Position numbers and translations under genes: made by a program. Of a DNA stretch of 64,000 bases, positions 44,978 through 55,613 are shown one piece after another. Every line of letters starts with the position of its first letter. Positions within the stretch are counted from its first letter, which is position 1. Under the pieces are notes generated by a model. It did not search any database, was not told the DNA's origin, and saw only the letters and a program-made list of their open reading frames with translations. Location: the NCBI GenBank assembly GCA_944474755.1, contig OX104123.1, positions 64,659,898 through 64,723,897 of the forward strand, given 5' to 3'. The DNA comes from Limnoperna fortunei (lineage: Eukaryota; Mollusca; Bivalvia; Mytilida; Modiolidae).

Positions 44978-46026
44978 ATATTGTCCTAGATAATCGTGGA
45001 TAAACACAAACAGTCTCCTTAATATAGCAAAGCAACATATGTTCAAGAGTTCTAATAGGCTGAATTCGGACTGCACAGTAACAGGGGTGAGCTTTACGAA
45101 AACCAGTTAGTCCCCAATGAACCTTTGAACACCGAACATCTCGACAAATGTTTTTATACAGATGTAATTTACGCTTTTCTCTAGACTGTCATCAGAACAC
45201 GGGCATGTTTAGCGCATGACCGGTGAACGTTATGCTATGGTATTGAACACTACCTTTTTGCAGTGATTTTGTTATGGTTTGTGATGGAAATAGTATAGAT
45301 GAGAATACTGACTTGCATCTTAACGTAGTTATCTCAGGTACCAGATGAAATGAGATATTGGACCCGATAATTAGACCTTTCGCCGCTACTATTTGCAATT
45401 ACTTTATTTTGGCTAATGATAATGGACAACTAAGATTCTGGAATATGAAATAATCGATGGAAGTTTTTTCTAGATTAGAACCCTACTGACCATTCCCGTC
45501 ACAAATTACAGGAAGTTGTTTCTGCGCGTCCAGTACCTCCAAAAACCCGTCAGTCGCATACTGCTGCATGCATTGACAGACGAAAGGACACGAATTTTAT
45601 TAATATCTGGAGGAGTCTTGTGTGCAGCATCGGGTAATTCAGACTAGTGGTGGTCAGAATGCTTAATAACGTTGGACTGTAAAATTCATAAACTGAACTT
45701 TGCACTTTTATTATTGGTGCCTTTAGTTAATTCTTACTTGAATTGGTGTCAAAATTACCAACACAACTCCATTTTGTAACAACCCCCCAACCAACGTAAA
45801 CTTTGTCCGCTTGAATCGAAGTTTGATATGTAGGTTCATCGATCTTAATGCACACACTATGAATATCATGGGATCAACATGTTTGTAGACGGGTGGAGAC
45901 TTTTTGTTACTTGCTTGAAATTACAATCAGCATTTGTCTTTACTTGAATTGAGTTTGTATTTTAGGCGAATTGACATTTTTTCACAGTATTTTACACTTG
46001 CAAAACAGTATAAACACTAGTCTTAC

Positions 46027-46308
46027 CTTATCTAAAACAAAACGATGATTTGCTGCATTATGTAATAATCTTATTATTAATCCGGTAACAACTAATGTTA
46101 TTCCAATCACACCAAGCTCCACTGAATTATATTTAGGTTCAAGTACTGAGGCCATGAAACAGGAAATTAACAAAACCCAGCCTATAACAAAGGCCATGAC
46201 AAAGACGAAAGAGAAAGTTACGTAAACAGCTTCCAATTGTCCCTTGTTTTGCGCTATATATACCGATTCTACCATCCGTCTGATCCTGTTGTATTCGTGT
46301 AGGCTAAT
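46027..46308 (-). CDS. Internal exon encoding two membrane spans
   Basis: 282 nt, phase 0 at both ends, between the acceptor TTGATTAACAG and the canonical donor AAG|GTAAGA. It encodes 94 residues. A charged start (YNRIRRMVESVYIA) is followed by two hydrophobic spans: about 30-54 (TFSFVFVMAFVIGWVLLISC and on) and about 63-83 (VELGVIGITLVVTGLIIRLL). The second ends in a basic HRFVLDK. It probably belongs to a small integral membrane protein together with the exons at 50726-50897 upstream and 44124-44234 downstream, all phase-compatible. I do not recognise the family. Confidence 0.7.
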
Positions 46309-46619
46309 CTGTTAATCAAAAAAGTACAGTAGATGAAAGTCATGACATCCATTTAATAAAAACAATATTCTATAGATTAAACAAAGTTCAATTCCTTGCT
46401 TTTGAATACTTATTTTTGTCTACGTTAAAAGATTTCTACAAAATATGATATTATTTTTGAACTTTTTATATACTGTGCGTTACATTATCTTAGTACCATT
46501 GTGTGTTTCATTAAGGTACTTCAACGAAAAAGGTGATCCCAGTAATCGAATCTGAAGCTTATCAGTGCGTCCCTAAGTGATGGATTGTGGATTCCCTTTT
46601 ATTAAACGGGACGAGCGTG

Positions 46620-46855
46620 TCTCGTCATATAACTGGAATTCTGGAGCAAGACCTTTAAGGATGACGTGTTAAAATATTACCACGCTACCTACACTGTAAA
46701 GGCCATTTTGTCGAAAAAGGTTGGCATATCATAGCCACCGCAAAAAGGTTTAACTCTTACACTCCACTGTTTTCGGTAATTACATCTCCGGAAATTGATT
46801 TGTTTGATTACATGTTCTCGTCCTGAATATAGATGGGATACTGCAATATTTAGCT
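46620..46855 (+). mobile_element. F2 element, strongly decayed
   Basis: Patches match F2 in order: GATGACGTGTTAAAATATTAC, CACGCTACCTACACTGTAAAG, then TTGATTACATGTTCTCGTCC and TGAATATAGATGGGATACTG. No target duplication was found and the boundaries are approximate. Confidence 0.45.
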
Positions 46856-46944
46856 ACAAGTCTATACAAATGGTGGTTTTCGTCTACAAATTAAGCCCAA
46901 CACTGCTAGAATTATATTTTTTTTTGCACTGTCAAATTTTTGCA

Positions 46945-47042
46945 CACCTTTAGCGAGAATCGAACTCACACCGTTGTGACACTGGCACCAAATCGTCTGC
47001 ACTATGTCCAGCTGTCTAGCCCCTCGGTCATTTCCACTATAT
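46945..47042 (-). mobile_element. tRNA-derived SINE head or tRNA pseudogene
   Basis: On the minus strand TGACCGAGGGGCTAGACAG sits at the A-box and GTGAGTTCGATTCTCGC forms a fully paired T-arm with the B-box. The spacing fits a type II tRNA-like head. An A-rich run follows on its 3' side near 46915-46925. The head differs from the SINE family at 577, 1389 and 52531. Confidence 0.55.
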
Positions 47043-49488
47043 AGAAATATAGCTTCATTAACCGGGGTGAATCGTAGACATATTACATATGTACTAGCGT
47101 GTGACGTAGAATTTTCGCAAGCAATACGTAATCTAATTCAGCATTTGTGTATATATTATATAGGATTATAAAGTTACTTGTCATACATCTTAATAAAAAG
47201 GCCCCATTAGTCGCCACTTACGGACTAGCTGAGAAGCATCATGGTATGGTCATATAATAAGGGAAACCAAATGATGTCATTTTTACTGCCACTTTACCAT
47301 TTAAGAGAACTAGAAAGGCACACAATTCCCTGGCAAATCATTTACCCACTTTGGTTCTCCGATGCCAATATTATTATGCCAATTTAAGGGTATCTAGTAA
47401 AAACAATATTGCTCAACGGGTGACCCGTACACAGCTTGGATCGCCTACCCTTTCAAGTGCCTTGAGTTCCTCAAATTTTACTTACTTTAGATTGTAGCAT
47501 CGCTGGCGGGAGATATTTTTCCTTAAAAGTGGCCTTTTTACACAATCCATTGGAGGTATTTTCACGATGAATCGTAGAAAGATAGTTGTACTCTACAAAT
47601 TAGTTCGTAAACATAAAACTTTGCACTACAGAATATTTAGAAAAGTTATATAGCAAGTATAACGACAACCATGTGTACGGAGCTGTTTTTTTCACTTTTG
47701 CTTCCGTATATGATAACGTTATGATAAAAAGATGATTTTTGCTTCTATCCTATTGTCAGATATTTTTTTAAACAAATAATCAATTGCATTTTGTTGGTCT
47801 CAGGAATGTGGCAGTTGTGTGCAAAGCTACTTTATAGGAAAGGGTGACATCACAAAGATTCAGTGTATCTCCCAAACTGAGGCGACTTGTCTTTTTACGT
47901 AAACATTCACCTGTCCTACACAGGGAACTTTGGCTCCTCCCATATAATTGATGTTTTAGCTAATCGATTAATCAATTGCACACTTCCAATAGTACTTCCA
48001 CTATTTTTAGTATTTTAGTTCTTCTTGAATGCACTAATATAGGTTAACTAAACAAACACTGATAATTGCTTTGACGTTTTTTTCAAGATTATATACATTT
48101 ATCTTGTGTAGCGTCTGCAATTTCCTGAATAAAAATATGTGACAACCTAAGTTCTATTTGTTTTCATTTTAAATCGCAAATATAAGATTGCAGTGTGCAA
48201 TACTGAAATTTCTTGATATTTAAATAATTTTGTTAATTGCCGATTAGTAGGCAAAGCCTAAGCTTGTGTGGACTAGAAACATGTACACATGATATCCCTA
48301 GCGTGATGTAACTGAGCATAGGACAAAGCGGATTAGGCTTTGGGGTCGGAAATTGGTGTCAACTGCCAACTTGTACTGTACAAACAAATCTGCTGAAATT
48401 TAGCATTATAGATAGAAAAATTTTAAAAAAACACGCCAGTAAGAAAACACGATAGTAAATTTACTAACACATTTACTCCGCAGGATGTTGTTTTGTGATG
48501 ACATCTAGTTATCACCCTTTAAAATATTCATGAGATGCAGTTACTTTGAGATATATCCATTTTCACATTGACGCGTAATTTGTGACTGGATTACAAACAT
48601 GTACACAGCTAATACAGTTCAAAACAAGAGTACTAAGATGCTAATGCTTCCTCCGTGGAGAAACTTCAACAGAAAATTACAGTTCATCTGATACACGTTG
48701 CTATAGACATTTTTTCCATCGTCAAGGAACAACATTAGAAAATGTTTGAAGAGATTGAATTCTTTTAAAACACTCTTCTTGATGTAGTCCCAAATCGGAT
48801 ATCCCATGGGTCCTAGGCAATTATATATATATTTGATTTAAGTTAGTTTGAAGTAATTTTAAAATGGGGCAAAAATTCAGAGCCTTTTAATATGCCCGTT
48901 GTCAAGCGATTAAAGCGGACAAGTCTTGATGTAATGTAACGGTAAAGTAAATAACGTTTGATAATTATTGGTAGCATAGGAGGACGTGTAGGCTAATATT
49001 GTTTTGACACCATTTTCTTACATATGCACATCGGATTTAAAGATTTAAAAAAAAATACATAAATATCTTTAATATATGAACTAAATTGTAAAAGCACGCC
49101 TATAGAAAAAATATACCCATGGGTTTTAGATTTTCTTCAATTCAGAATATTTGCAGATAGCATATATTGGGGAGGGGCAAGCTATTATTTAAGTACTGAA
49201 AAATATTTTATATTATGATTTCAATGTGGCAATTATATATTTTATTTTTAAATCACAATAAAGTGTCTTTTTTTATTGAGGTGAAAAACTAATACAGATG
49301 ATTTTATCAGAAAACATTGCATTCCCAAATTATATTCATATATGTATATTTATATGGGCGATTTTGACATTCTTAAATTGTCCTTTACTGTTTGTTCTAA
49401 CAGAATATCTATTTTTTGTAGAGATGGCCTGTATTTAGGTTAAATGCAGTTATATCAAAGAGGTCTGGAGATGGTGTCCAGATAGATT
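47043..49488. other. Intergenic or intronic AT-rich DNA
   Basis: No exon was accepted here. It may be intron sequence of the membrane-protein gene (between the exons at 50726 and 46308). A short piece at 47196-47245 (CCCCATTAGTCGCCACTTAC) looks like a decayed antisense F1 fragment. A 62-codon minus frame ending at 48619 has a possible acceptor (TTGCCTAG) but no clear donor. Confidence 0.4.
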
Positions 49489-49946
49489 GATTGATTGATT
49501 AATGGTGTTTAACGCCCGAGCAGCAATATTTCAGCTATATTCAGGCGATAAACATGAAATGATGATGAATGAAAATTGGATGGGACACAAGGAAATGGGA
49601 AATGGGAGGATGGATAGGGTCGGGTAATTTAGCCTCCTGTAGCGGGATCAAAATCCCTACTCATAGCGAATACTACAGCAGCGTTCTTTAACGTGCGCGG
49701 AACGTGGCATTTTTTCCAACACGGTGCACTAATATGGTTTGCGGTCAGGTTTTCCGTATTATGGCCTGACAACCCCAGCTTGCCAGGGGAACCCCATTCA
49801 ACCACATGGGGCACACATCCCAGTCGGTCTTTAGGCAAACCGACCTGACACGCCGGTCAGGGTACTGGGCGCTATTTAGTCGCCTTTTACGACAAGCTAG
49901 CGCGACTGCGGTCTATTCTTTTAGCCACCCGGATCCCGCACGGGGC
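49489..49946 (-). mobile_element. F1 non-autonomous retroelement
   Basis: A perfect 15-bp target duplication GTGTCCAGATAGATT lies at 49474-49488 and 49947-49961. On the minus strand it runs from GCCCCGTGCGGGATCCGGG to GCCTGAATATAGCTGAAATA, then TTGCTGCTCGGGCGTTAAAC and a CAAT tail. No tRNA-type promoter was seen. The 5' start resembles the LINE 5' start and the 3' end resembles the LINE 3' end. A 69-codon frame inside is shared with the copy at 60448 but is probably not a gene. Confidence 0.9.
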
Positions 49947-50214
49947 GTGTCCAGATAGATTCATTGACATTAAAACTGATGAAACACGTACTCAGATTTT
50001 TCTATGAATTTGAATACGAATTCTATTGTGACTTCAAAAATTAAATTAATAAAATTGAACAAATTTTAAAAGTTTTCGCAAAATTGTTTTTAAATATGTG
50101 ATAAGCAGACTTCACTGTGCCAGTGCCTTAGAGTATTGCTGTGGTGAAATCATGATTTGAAGAAAAACGCAAACGGTTTTGTATTCTCAAATGGCTTTTT
50201 ATAGGTGTTGTTGG

Positions 50215-50606
50215 TTGATTGATCGGATGTTTGCTTTACGTCCAGCGAGCAGTATTTCAGCCATATTCAGGACGGGAACAAGTTAACAAACACTAAATCA
50301 ATGGAAAAGGGGATGGATGGGACACAGGGAACAAAATTTTGACTGCCACTGGACAACTACGGAGTATTGGGTAGGGTCGGAGAATTTAGCGTTTACAATA
50401 AGCCTACTCCTTTTCGAAATCTTCAAAAGGGGTCTTTATCGTGCAAGGAGCGTGGAACTCTCCAAACACGTTACCCACTATGGTCCGCGGCCAGGCTTTC
50501 CGTATTATGTCCTAACTACCCCCCAACGAAAGGGTTTCCCGTATCCGCCACCTGGGGACGCGCTTGGCTGCTCTGTGGGCCGAGCACTGTGAACCATACT
50601 GTGGAG
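50215..50606 (-). mobile_element. F2 non-autonomous retroelement
   Basis: A perfect 13-bp target duplication TAGGTGTTGTTGG lies at 50202-50214 and 50607-50619. The minus-strand order is CCACAGTATGGTTCACAGTG, GGTGGCGGATACGGG, CATAATACGGAAAGCCTGGC, TTCCACGCTCCTTGCACGAT, then the tail CCGTCCTGAATATGGCTGAA, CTGCTCGCTGGACGTAAAGC. The middle part is also homologous to F1 (CATAATACGGAAAAC), so F1 and F2 are related subfamilies. Confidence 0.88.
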
Positions 50607-50725
50607 TAGGTGTTGTTGGAATTAAGGCCTTTATTTGAATGAAAATGGAAAAAACAATCTATCTAGGCAACAGTTTTAGAATTTAACTATTGGGAAAGTT
50701 TTTACAATAATTCATTGACAAATAC

Positions 50726-50897
50726 CTGCCGAGGATTCAAGATGGAAGGAGCAACACATTTTGCAATTTTATTTGGACTATTTGTTTCATTCCAAAAACC
50801 CTTTTTTAGCATGTTCCAGCCATAACCACATTCGCAATTATCAACAGTGTTATAGAAACGTACAATGAAATGTTTGGAATCTAGCAAAAATAGACTA
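50726..50897 (-). CDS. Putative exon, Cys-containing extracellular-type segment
   Basis: 172 nt between the acceptor GAAAATTTTTCAG and the donor CAG|GTATTT. It takes two bases from the previous exon and ends in phase 0, matching the exon at 46027-46308. It encodes about 57 residues, with a hydrophobic start (SLFLLDSKHFIV), a CEC motif in NTVDNCECGYGWN, a possible N-glycosylation site NET, and a third Cys (KCVAP). The composition suggests the extracellular loop before the membrane spans. Three Cys recall an LRR C-terminal cap, but the match is too weak to assign. Confidence 0.55.
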
Positions 50898-51512
50898 CTG
50901 AAAAATTTTCAAACAATCATTTGGTAATAGAAAGCATTTTAGATCGTAAAAGAGAGAACGATCCGTCGTTTTTAGTAAATCTCATATATTTGAATAAAGT
51001 TTTACTGGTAACAAACAAAATATATATCAAGATATTTTTATACATTCGGTTTTTAACGCGAATGCATTCTAACTAAAAATATATCAGTTTCAATTTAAGT
51101 AGAATTTTTCACCAGAGAAACATAAAAAATATTAATGTAAAATACAACGCTGTCAAACGAGTCTTTGTGCCCATCATCCTATTTCAAATTGCGTGCATTA
51201 TATAAACATATGTACATGTAACATAAAAAACACACCAAAAATTATCACACATAAATGAACCGCATCAGATATAATGCTCAACTTCGACATGTTTTTCTGA
51301 AAAATTGAACATGTGAAAGATTAATATTTCAGAAAGCTATAGAATGTTTTCATCTAGATTTAAATTTCGGACTTGTTTGCAGCACTTTTAAATACACTCC
51401 CTGTTGTTCATGTTTACTGACAAAAACAGAGGAAGTAAATGTCCATTGTTTTAGTTGCTCAGTCTTTAATTTTAAAACGAACCGAAAAAAAATGGGAACA
51501 TAACTTTTGTAC

Positions 51513-51550
51513 CTTGAAAAATAGATTGTTAGATTACACTTGAATACTGA
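51513..51550 (-). CDS. Possible 38-nt micro-exon
   Basis: It lies between AATAATACACAG and CAAG|GTACAA and reads SVFKCNLTIYFS in phase 0. It leaves two bases, exactly what the exon at 50726-50897 needs. The acceptor lacks a pyrimidine tract, so this is a phase-based suggestion. Confidence 0.3.
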
Positions 51551-51638
51551 CTGTGTATTATTATTGTTTATTCTGTTGTGTCTATATTTTTTGGTACCTT
51601 GCAATTTTTATTTTTGCAATAGTTATGTTATCACTTAC

Positions 51639-51680
51639 TTGATTCCATTTGATTTGATCTATAAGTTTGTTGATCAAAGT
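51639..51680 (-). CDS. Possible 42-nt micro-exon
   Basis: A good acceptor (TTTTGCATTTTCAG) and a canonical donor (TCAA|GTAAGTG) bound 42 nt. In phase 0 they read TLINKLIDQIKWNQ, an amphipathic helix-like segment. It joins in phase with the micro-exon at 51513-51550. An alternative frame (DFDQQTYRSNQMES) would follow a one-base overhang such as that of the TIR exon. Confidence 0.35.
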
Positions 51681-52309
51681 CTGAAAATGCAAAAGACGAC
51701 CAATTATTCACGGTAGATTGTTGTAATAATGCTCTGTAGGTGTTCTTACATATTCGGAGCGCTAAAAATTTTTGATCAAGACAAAACCAATCTATTTAAA
51801 ACTCCCTATTAACATAATCTTTATAAAAAGCGCTCTATTTTGTTTCAGATTTATTAAGATATTCGGATGTTCATCTGCTGCATTTTACGCAGAGTTGACT
51901 TTTTGCAAATAATTAGTGTATAATAGAGCTTTATTTTTATGATATTGTGATTGGTAGTTTATTTATTATCAGTATTAATGATTACAATATAGTTATATTT
52001 CCAGAATAATTACATTCTTTTATTCGTTTGTTTTCAGTACTTGACAAATATATTTTATTGCAGTGGTATTTGTAGTCTGCTTGTTGACTGAAGTAGAACC
52101 GTGCCTATTTTTGATATAAGTCAAGTTTGTTTTATTTTGTCGTTGATCGGTAAGTTTAGCGGGACTCTTTCTTTTCTTTTAGTATGTTTGACACGTTGTT
52201 CTTTACGTTGGCAGACGTTTTTGATCTTGGTTAAAATTTTCATTTTGTAGTCAATTTACCTGGCTGTTGGGGATAAATCTTACTAATCAGTTCTCAGTTC
52301 GAAAAGGGG

Positions 52310-52885
52310 TTTCAGTTTATCATACGGAAAGCATGGCAGAGTACCGTAATAGGTGAGGTGTCTGGAGAATGCCACGATCCTTGCAAGATAAAGACCACTT
52401 TAGATGATTTCAAAAAGCGTATGTTCATTGCAGCTACTCAGTAAACACTAAATTATTCGTTCTACCCAACACTCTATACCAGTTGCAATCAAAATTTGGT
52501 TCCCTATGTCCCATCCTATCCCTTTATCCGGGGGCCTCGGTGACCGAGTGGTCAAGGTAGTTCGTCTACTATTGATCACGTGGTCGGTCAACACTGAGAT
52601 TGCGGGTTCGATTCTCGCTGCAGGCAGGGTGTACTCGACTCCAATCTTAATTGACAAGGATTGCCAGTTTTCCTACCGCAGGTCGGGGATTTTCTCCGGG
52701 TACTCCGGCTTCCTCCCCCAATAAAAACTGGACGCCATGATATAGCTGAAAAATTGCTGAAATTGGCGTTAAACACCATCAAACAAACAAACAAATCCCT
52801 TTATCCGTAGATTCTTTTTTAACTTGATCTCGTTCTGCATATAGCTGAAATACTGTTCGCTGGACGTGAAGGAATCAATCAATCA
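52310..52885 (+). mobile_element. F2 element interrupted by a SINE
   Basis: The left part at 52310-52530 carries ACGGAAAGCATGGCAGAGTA and GCCACGATCCTTGCAAGATA. The right part at 52808-52885 carries the tail CTGCATATAGCTGAAATACT and CGCTGGACGTGAAGG with CAATCAATCAA. Between them is SINE copy 4. Confidence 0.75.
52531..52794 (+). mobile_element. tRNA-derived SINE, copy 4 (best preserved)
   Basis: 264 bp. Type II tRNA-like head: A-box TGACCGAGTGGTCAAGG, B-box GGTTCGATTCTCGC. Central domain: TTTTCTCCGGGTACTCCGGC, TTCCTCCCCCA. Tail: GATATAGCTGAAAAATTGCT, then GGCGTTAAACACCATCAAAC. The 13-bp target duplication ATCCCTTTATCCG is at 52518-52530 and 52795-52807. It is nested in an F2 element. The tail is close to the LINE and F1 tails, which points to the same mobilising enzyme. 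Confidence 0.93.
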
Positions 52886-54165
52886 AGAGGAAAGCTATCT
52901 TTTACTTGGTTTCAAACCACCAATTTAAAAATATCGGCCAAAAACGCATCAATTTATTCTCGTGTCGTAATAGGTCACGAGATCGATTTCTGTAAGTTTT
53001 GATTTATGTCTAGGTGCGCTGACTTATTATGTATTTCTGCATCTTGAGGCACGCGATGTATTAATAGTATTCATGATGAATGTGGTCAAAACAGTAAAAA
53101 ATATTTTCTAATGTTTAATTTTAAGGGTTTTTGCGACTTTGTCCGATTGCAACTTTACTGTGTAGGCAAATAAGTGTCATGAAAGTAAGGCTACATTCAA
53201 AATATTAATTTTACCTGTCAAAGGCTATTCTGGGCGACTTTTGTGTTTTTGTTCTTTGCTATTAATTTTTGTAACATTGTGTATATATGATGTCATATAA
53301 TATCATGTATGCATTTGCGAATATTCCTACTATTCAGAATCTGAAGTTTATACTGGATCGTGTATAAATATTTTTATAAAAAGATGAAAATGGATTCAGT
53401 TTGTGTTATTTTGAATATTTCATTAATGTCAATTTTTATGGTTATATGTGTGATTAGCGCATCTAAACCTTCCGAATATTAAACAACATCTGATTGTGTT
53501 ACGCCAATAAACACTTATCGTAGACGAAATATATATAGGATCATACATTGGTACGAGTGGATTATCGGATTTCCACATTAGATATGCTTTGTGGTATTTT
53601 AGGTAAGAGCATTGGCGGGGACTTAAAACTCCATAATTTAACTTTGGAGATGAATAAATCCAATAATTGAAGGTAATAATTTAAGATTTTCTTGCTCTAA
53701 TTTAGAAAAGCACTAAATTCGCTAAATGTTATGGACCTGACTTAAATACGCAGCAAATTGAAGTTGCAGTGATTATTTCTGTTTATGACGTTATTATTTT
53801 AAACCAATCAAGAGAAGAGAAAAAGATTTTCACTGGTGACGAGAATTATTTTTTTCCACGCCGGTCAAGCGGTTTGAATATAATGCCAAAAATATAGAGC
53901 TTGTACTAGAGTGTTACTTCTATGATCCACAGCTTCCGGTTATGACATTTAAAACATTACAAACAAAATAATATACGACAAATTTTAACTTCTAGGTATA
54001 TCTGATGTGACAATATTATATAAATTTGCTACATGTATATAATGTATTTGATTCAATCAATTTTCCTTGTTGAATGATTTTGTTTACGCATTGCTTGTAG
54101 TGCAGTCTACTTGCTATTCAATAAATTAAATATGTACAAATGTCGGTATAAAAATAAAAACTTAC
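52886..54165. other. Intergenic or intronic AT-rich DNA
   Basis: No exon, repeat family or RNA gene was recognised in this stretch, which would be intronic if the TIR exon belongs to a gene continuing to lower coordinates. Confidence 0.4.
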
Positions 54166-54669
54166 CGTCAGACCTAATTCTATTAATCAATTTTGGCAAC
54201 CATGTTGATATTTCTCCTCTGGCGTCCAGATATGTCAGTAGCTTTAAATGATCTGGAATTTCACAATCCTCTATCATGACAGGTACTAAGATATATTGCC
54301 TCATTTCCATGCTCATGTGAAATGTATATTCCATCTCATATTTACACCAATAACTTTTATTATATTCTTTTGACAAAACAACTACAGTTTTCAGTGAATT
54401 TGGCACATAGTATTTAATATTATCAATAATTCGTCTTCCTGGCTTAAAGTCTCTTAGATGATCACAACAAATGAGTTTGTACTCATTTTCGAGTATGTCA
54501 ATAAGCCGCCGAACCCACGTTCGGTCATTATCGACATCTCGATATGAAAAGAAGATATGAAATTGTTTACCAGGTGGTAATGGTATATATTGGTCATCAC
54601 AGCTAACTTCTAGACACTCCATGTTAATTGCTGAACATTTGTCGGATAGTACCCCGCAATTAGCCATTG
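54166..54669 (-). CDS. TIR-domain exon
   Basis: TIR domains signal in innate immunity by binding adaptors, or in some proteins cleave NAD+. The exon runs from the acceptor TTTTATTATAG (ATG at 54667) to the donor GACG|GTAAGT and leaves one base. It encodes 167 residues: a short Cys-containing lead, box 1 HIFFSYRD (37-44), box 2 RDFKPG (72-77), the VVVLSKEYNKSYWCKYEME segment typical of TIR (95-113), and a final helix near WLPKLINRI (156-164). The Glu in WCKYE is conserved in many TIRs and is the catalytic position in NADases such as SARM1. It does not alone show activity. No LRR or membrane span is attached here. The next exon is not certain. Confidence 0.85.
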
Positions 54670-54809
54670 CTATAATAAAAATCGAAAGCTTTAAGACTCC
54701 TATGTAAAATACACGTTACAGAACTTTATTTAATAATAAGGTATAACACTGCAATAATAAAAAAGATGAGAGTGTGGTAGATGAAGTTATTACCCTTCTA
54801 CAGACATTG

Positions 54810-55073
54810 TCAGCCGACAAGTCGAGTCTTACAGTGTTTTGTCGAAAAAATCTTATCGATCACCCTCTTACATATATATCGCATTTCAGTCGCTTCAACA
54901 TCACGGTTTGAAAAGTAAAGATGAAACTGTTGACCAGCGAATAACGGAATAGTTTCATCTTCACCAAAAACTTTAGTGGATTCCATGTTAATCGAACTGC
55001 ATGTGTTTGGCATGTTTTCAATTGATGAAATAAGTTTCCTTTTTTTATCCACTTCAAAACCTTCTTCAAACAA
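54810..55073 (-). pseudogene. Partial TIR exon, duplicate of the one at 54166
   Basis: The frame repeats the start of the neighbouring TIR exon: CSSINMES for CSAINMEC, ETIPLFAGQQFHLYFSNRD for QYIPLPPGKQFHIFFSYRD, then VIDKI for LIDIL. It stops at 54810, before box 2. The rest of the domain is absent, so this is a truncated duplicate or a very short isoform. Confidence 0.65.
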
Positions 55074-55298
55074 TTATGTGATAGAAAAAATAAATAATAT
55101 GCATCAACAAATGAATATATGCACAAAAGTGAGTGTTCTTATTATCAATGTTTTGACATATAATAAACAATACTCCAAAAAAATATGCTCAAACGCATAA
55201 ATAAACATGTTTACTACGTCCTCGGCAGTTAAAGCTATACATAGAATATCAAGCCTTAGTGGCATACAAGATAAAGTGTACACAATGTAGGTCAATAG

Positions 55299-55613
55299 TC
55301 GGATGCTTTGTTTGTAAGAGAGAATATTATGCGCGACTGCGGCTACGATAGGCTATCGACTTGCTTAAAACCTTATTGAGTTTTGAAGTGTCAGTAGGTG
55401 TAAAATCTCAATTACGAGGCATTTTCCAGCGGAAATGCTGTTATTGTGGAAATGTAGGTCGGATGCTTTGTTTGTAAGAGAAGATATTAGGTGCGACTGC
55501 GGCTACGATGGACTATCGACTTGCTTATTGAGTTTTGAGGTGTCATTAGCTGTAAAATCTTATTCACGTGGTATTTTCCAGCGGGCATATTGTAATTTTG
55601 GAACTTGAAGACT
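55299..55613. repeat. Tandem duplication, ~160-bp unit, two copies
   Basis: Unit 1 (55299-55458) and unit 2 (55459-55613) share CGGATGCTTTGTTTGTAAGA, GCGACTGCGGCTACGAT, CTATCGACTTGCTTA and TTTTCCAGCGG. No coding frame spans the repeat. Confidence 0.75.

Noticed and set aside
48619..48807. 62-codon minus-strand frame as an exon
   Set aside because: A possible acceptor (TTGCCTAG) exists, but there is no good donor, the phase does not fit its neighbours, and the peptide is low in information.
50726..54669. Toll-like receptor made of the Cys-bearing exon, membrane exon and TIR exon
   Set aside because: On the minus strand the TIR exon comes first, whereas in Toll-like receptors it follows the LRR and membrane parts. 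Phases also do not join.
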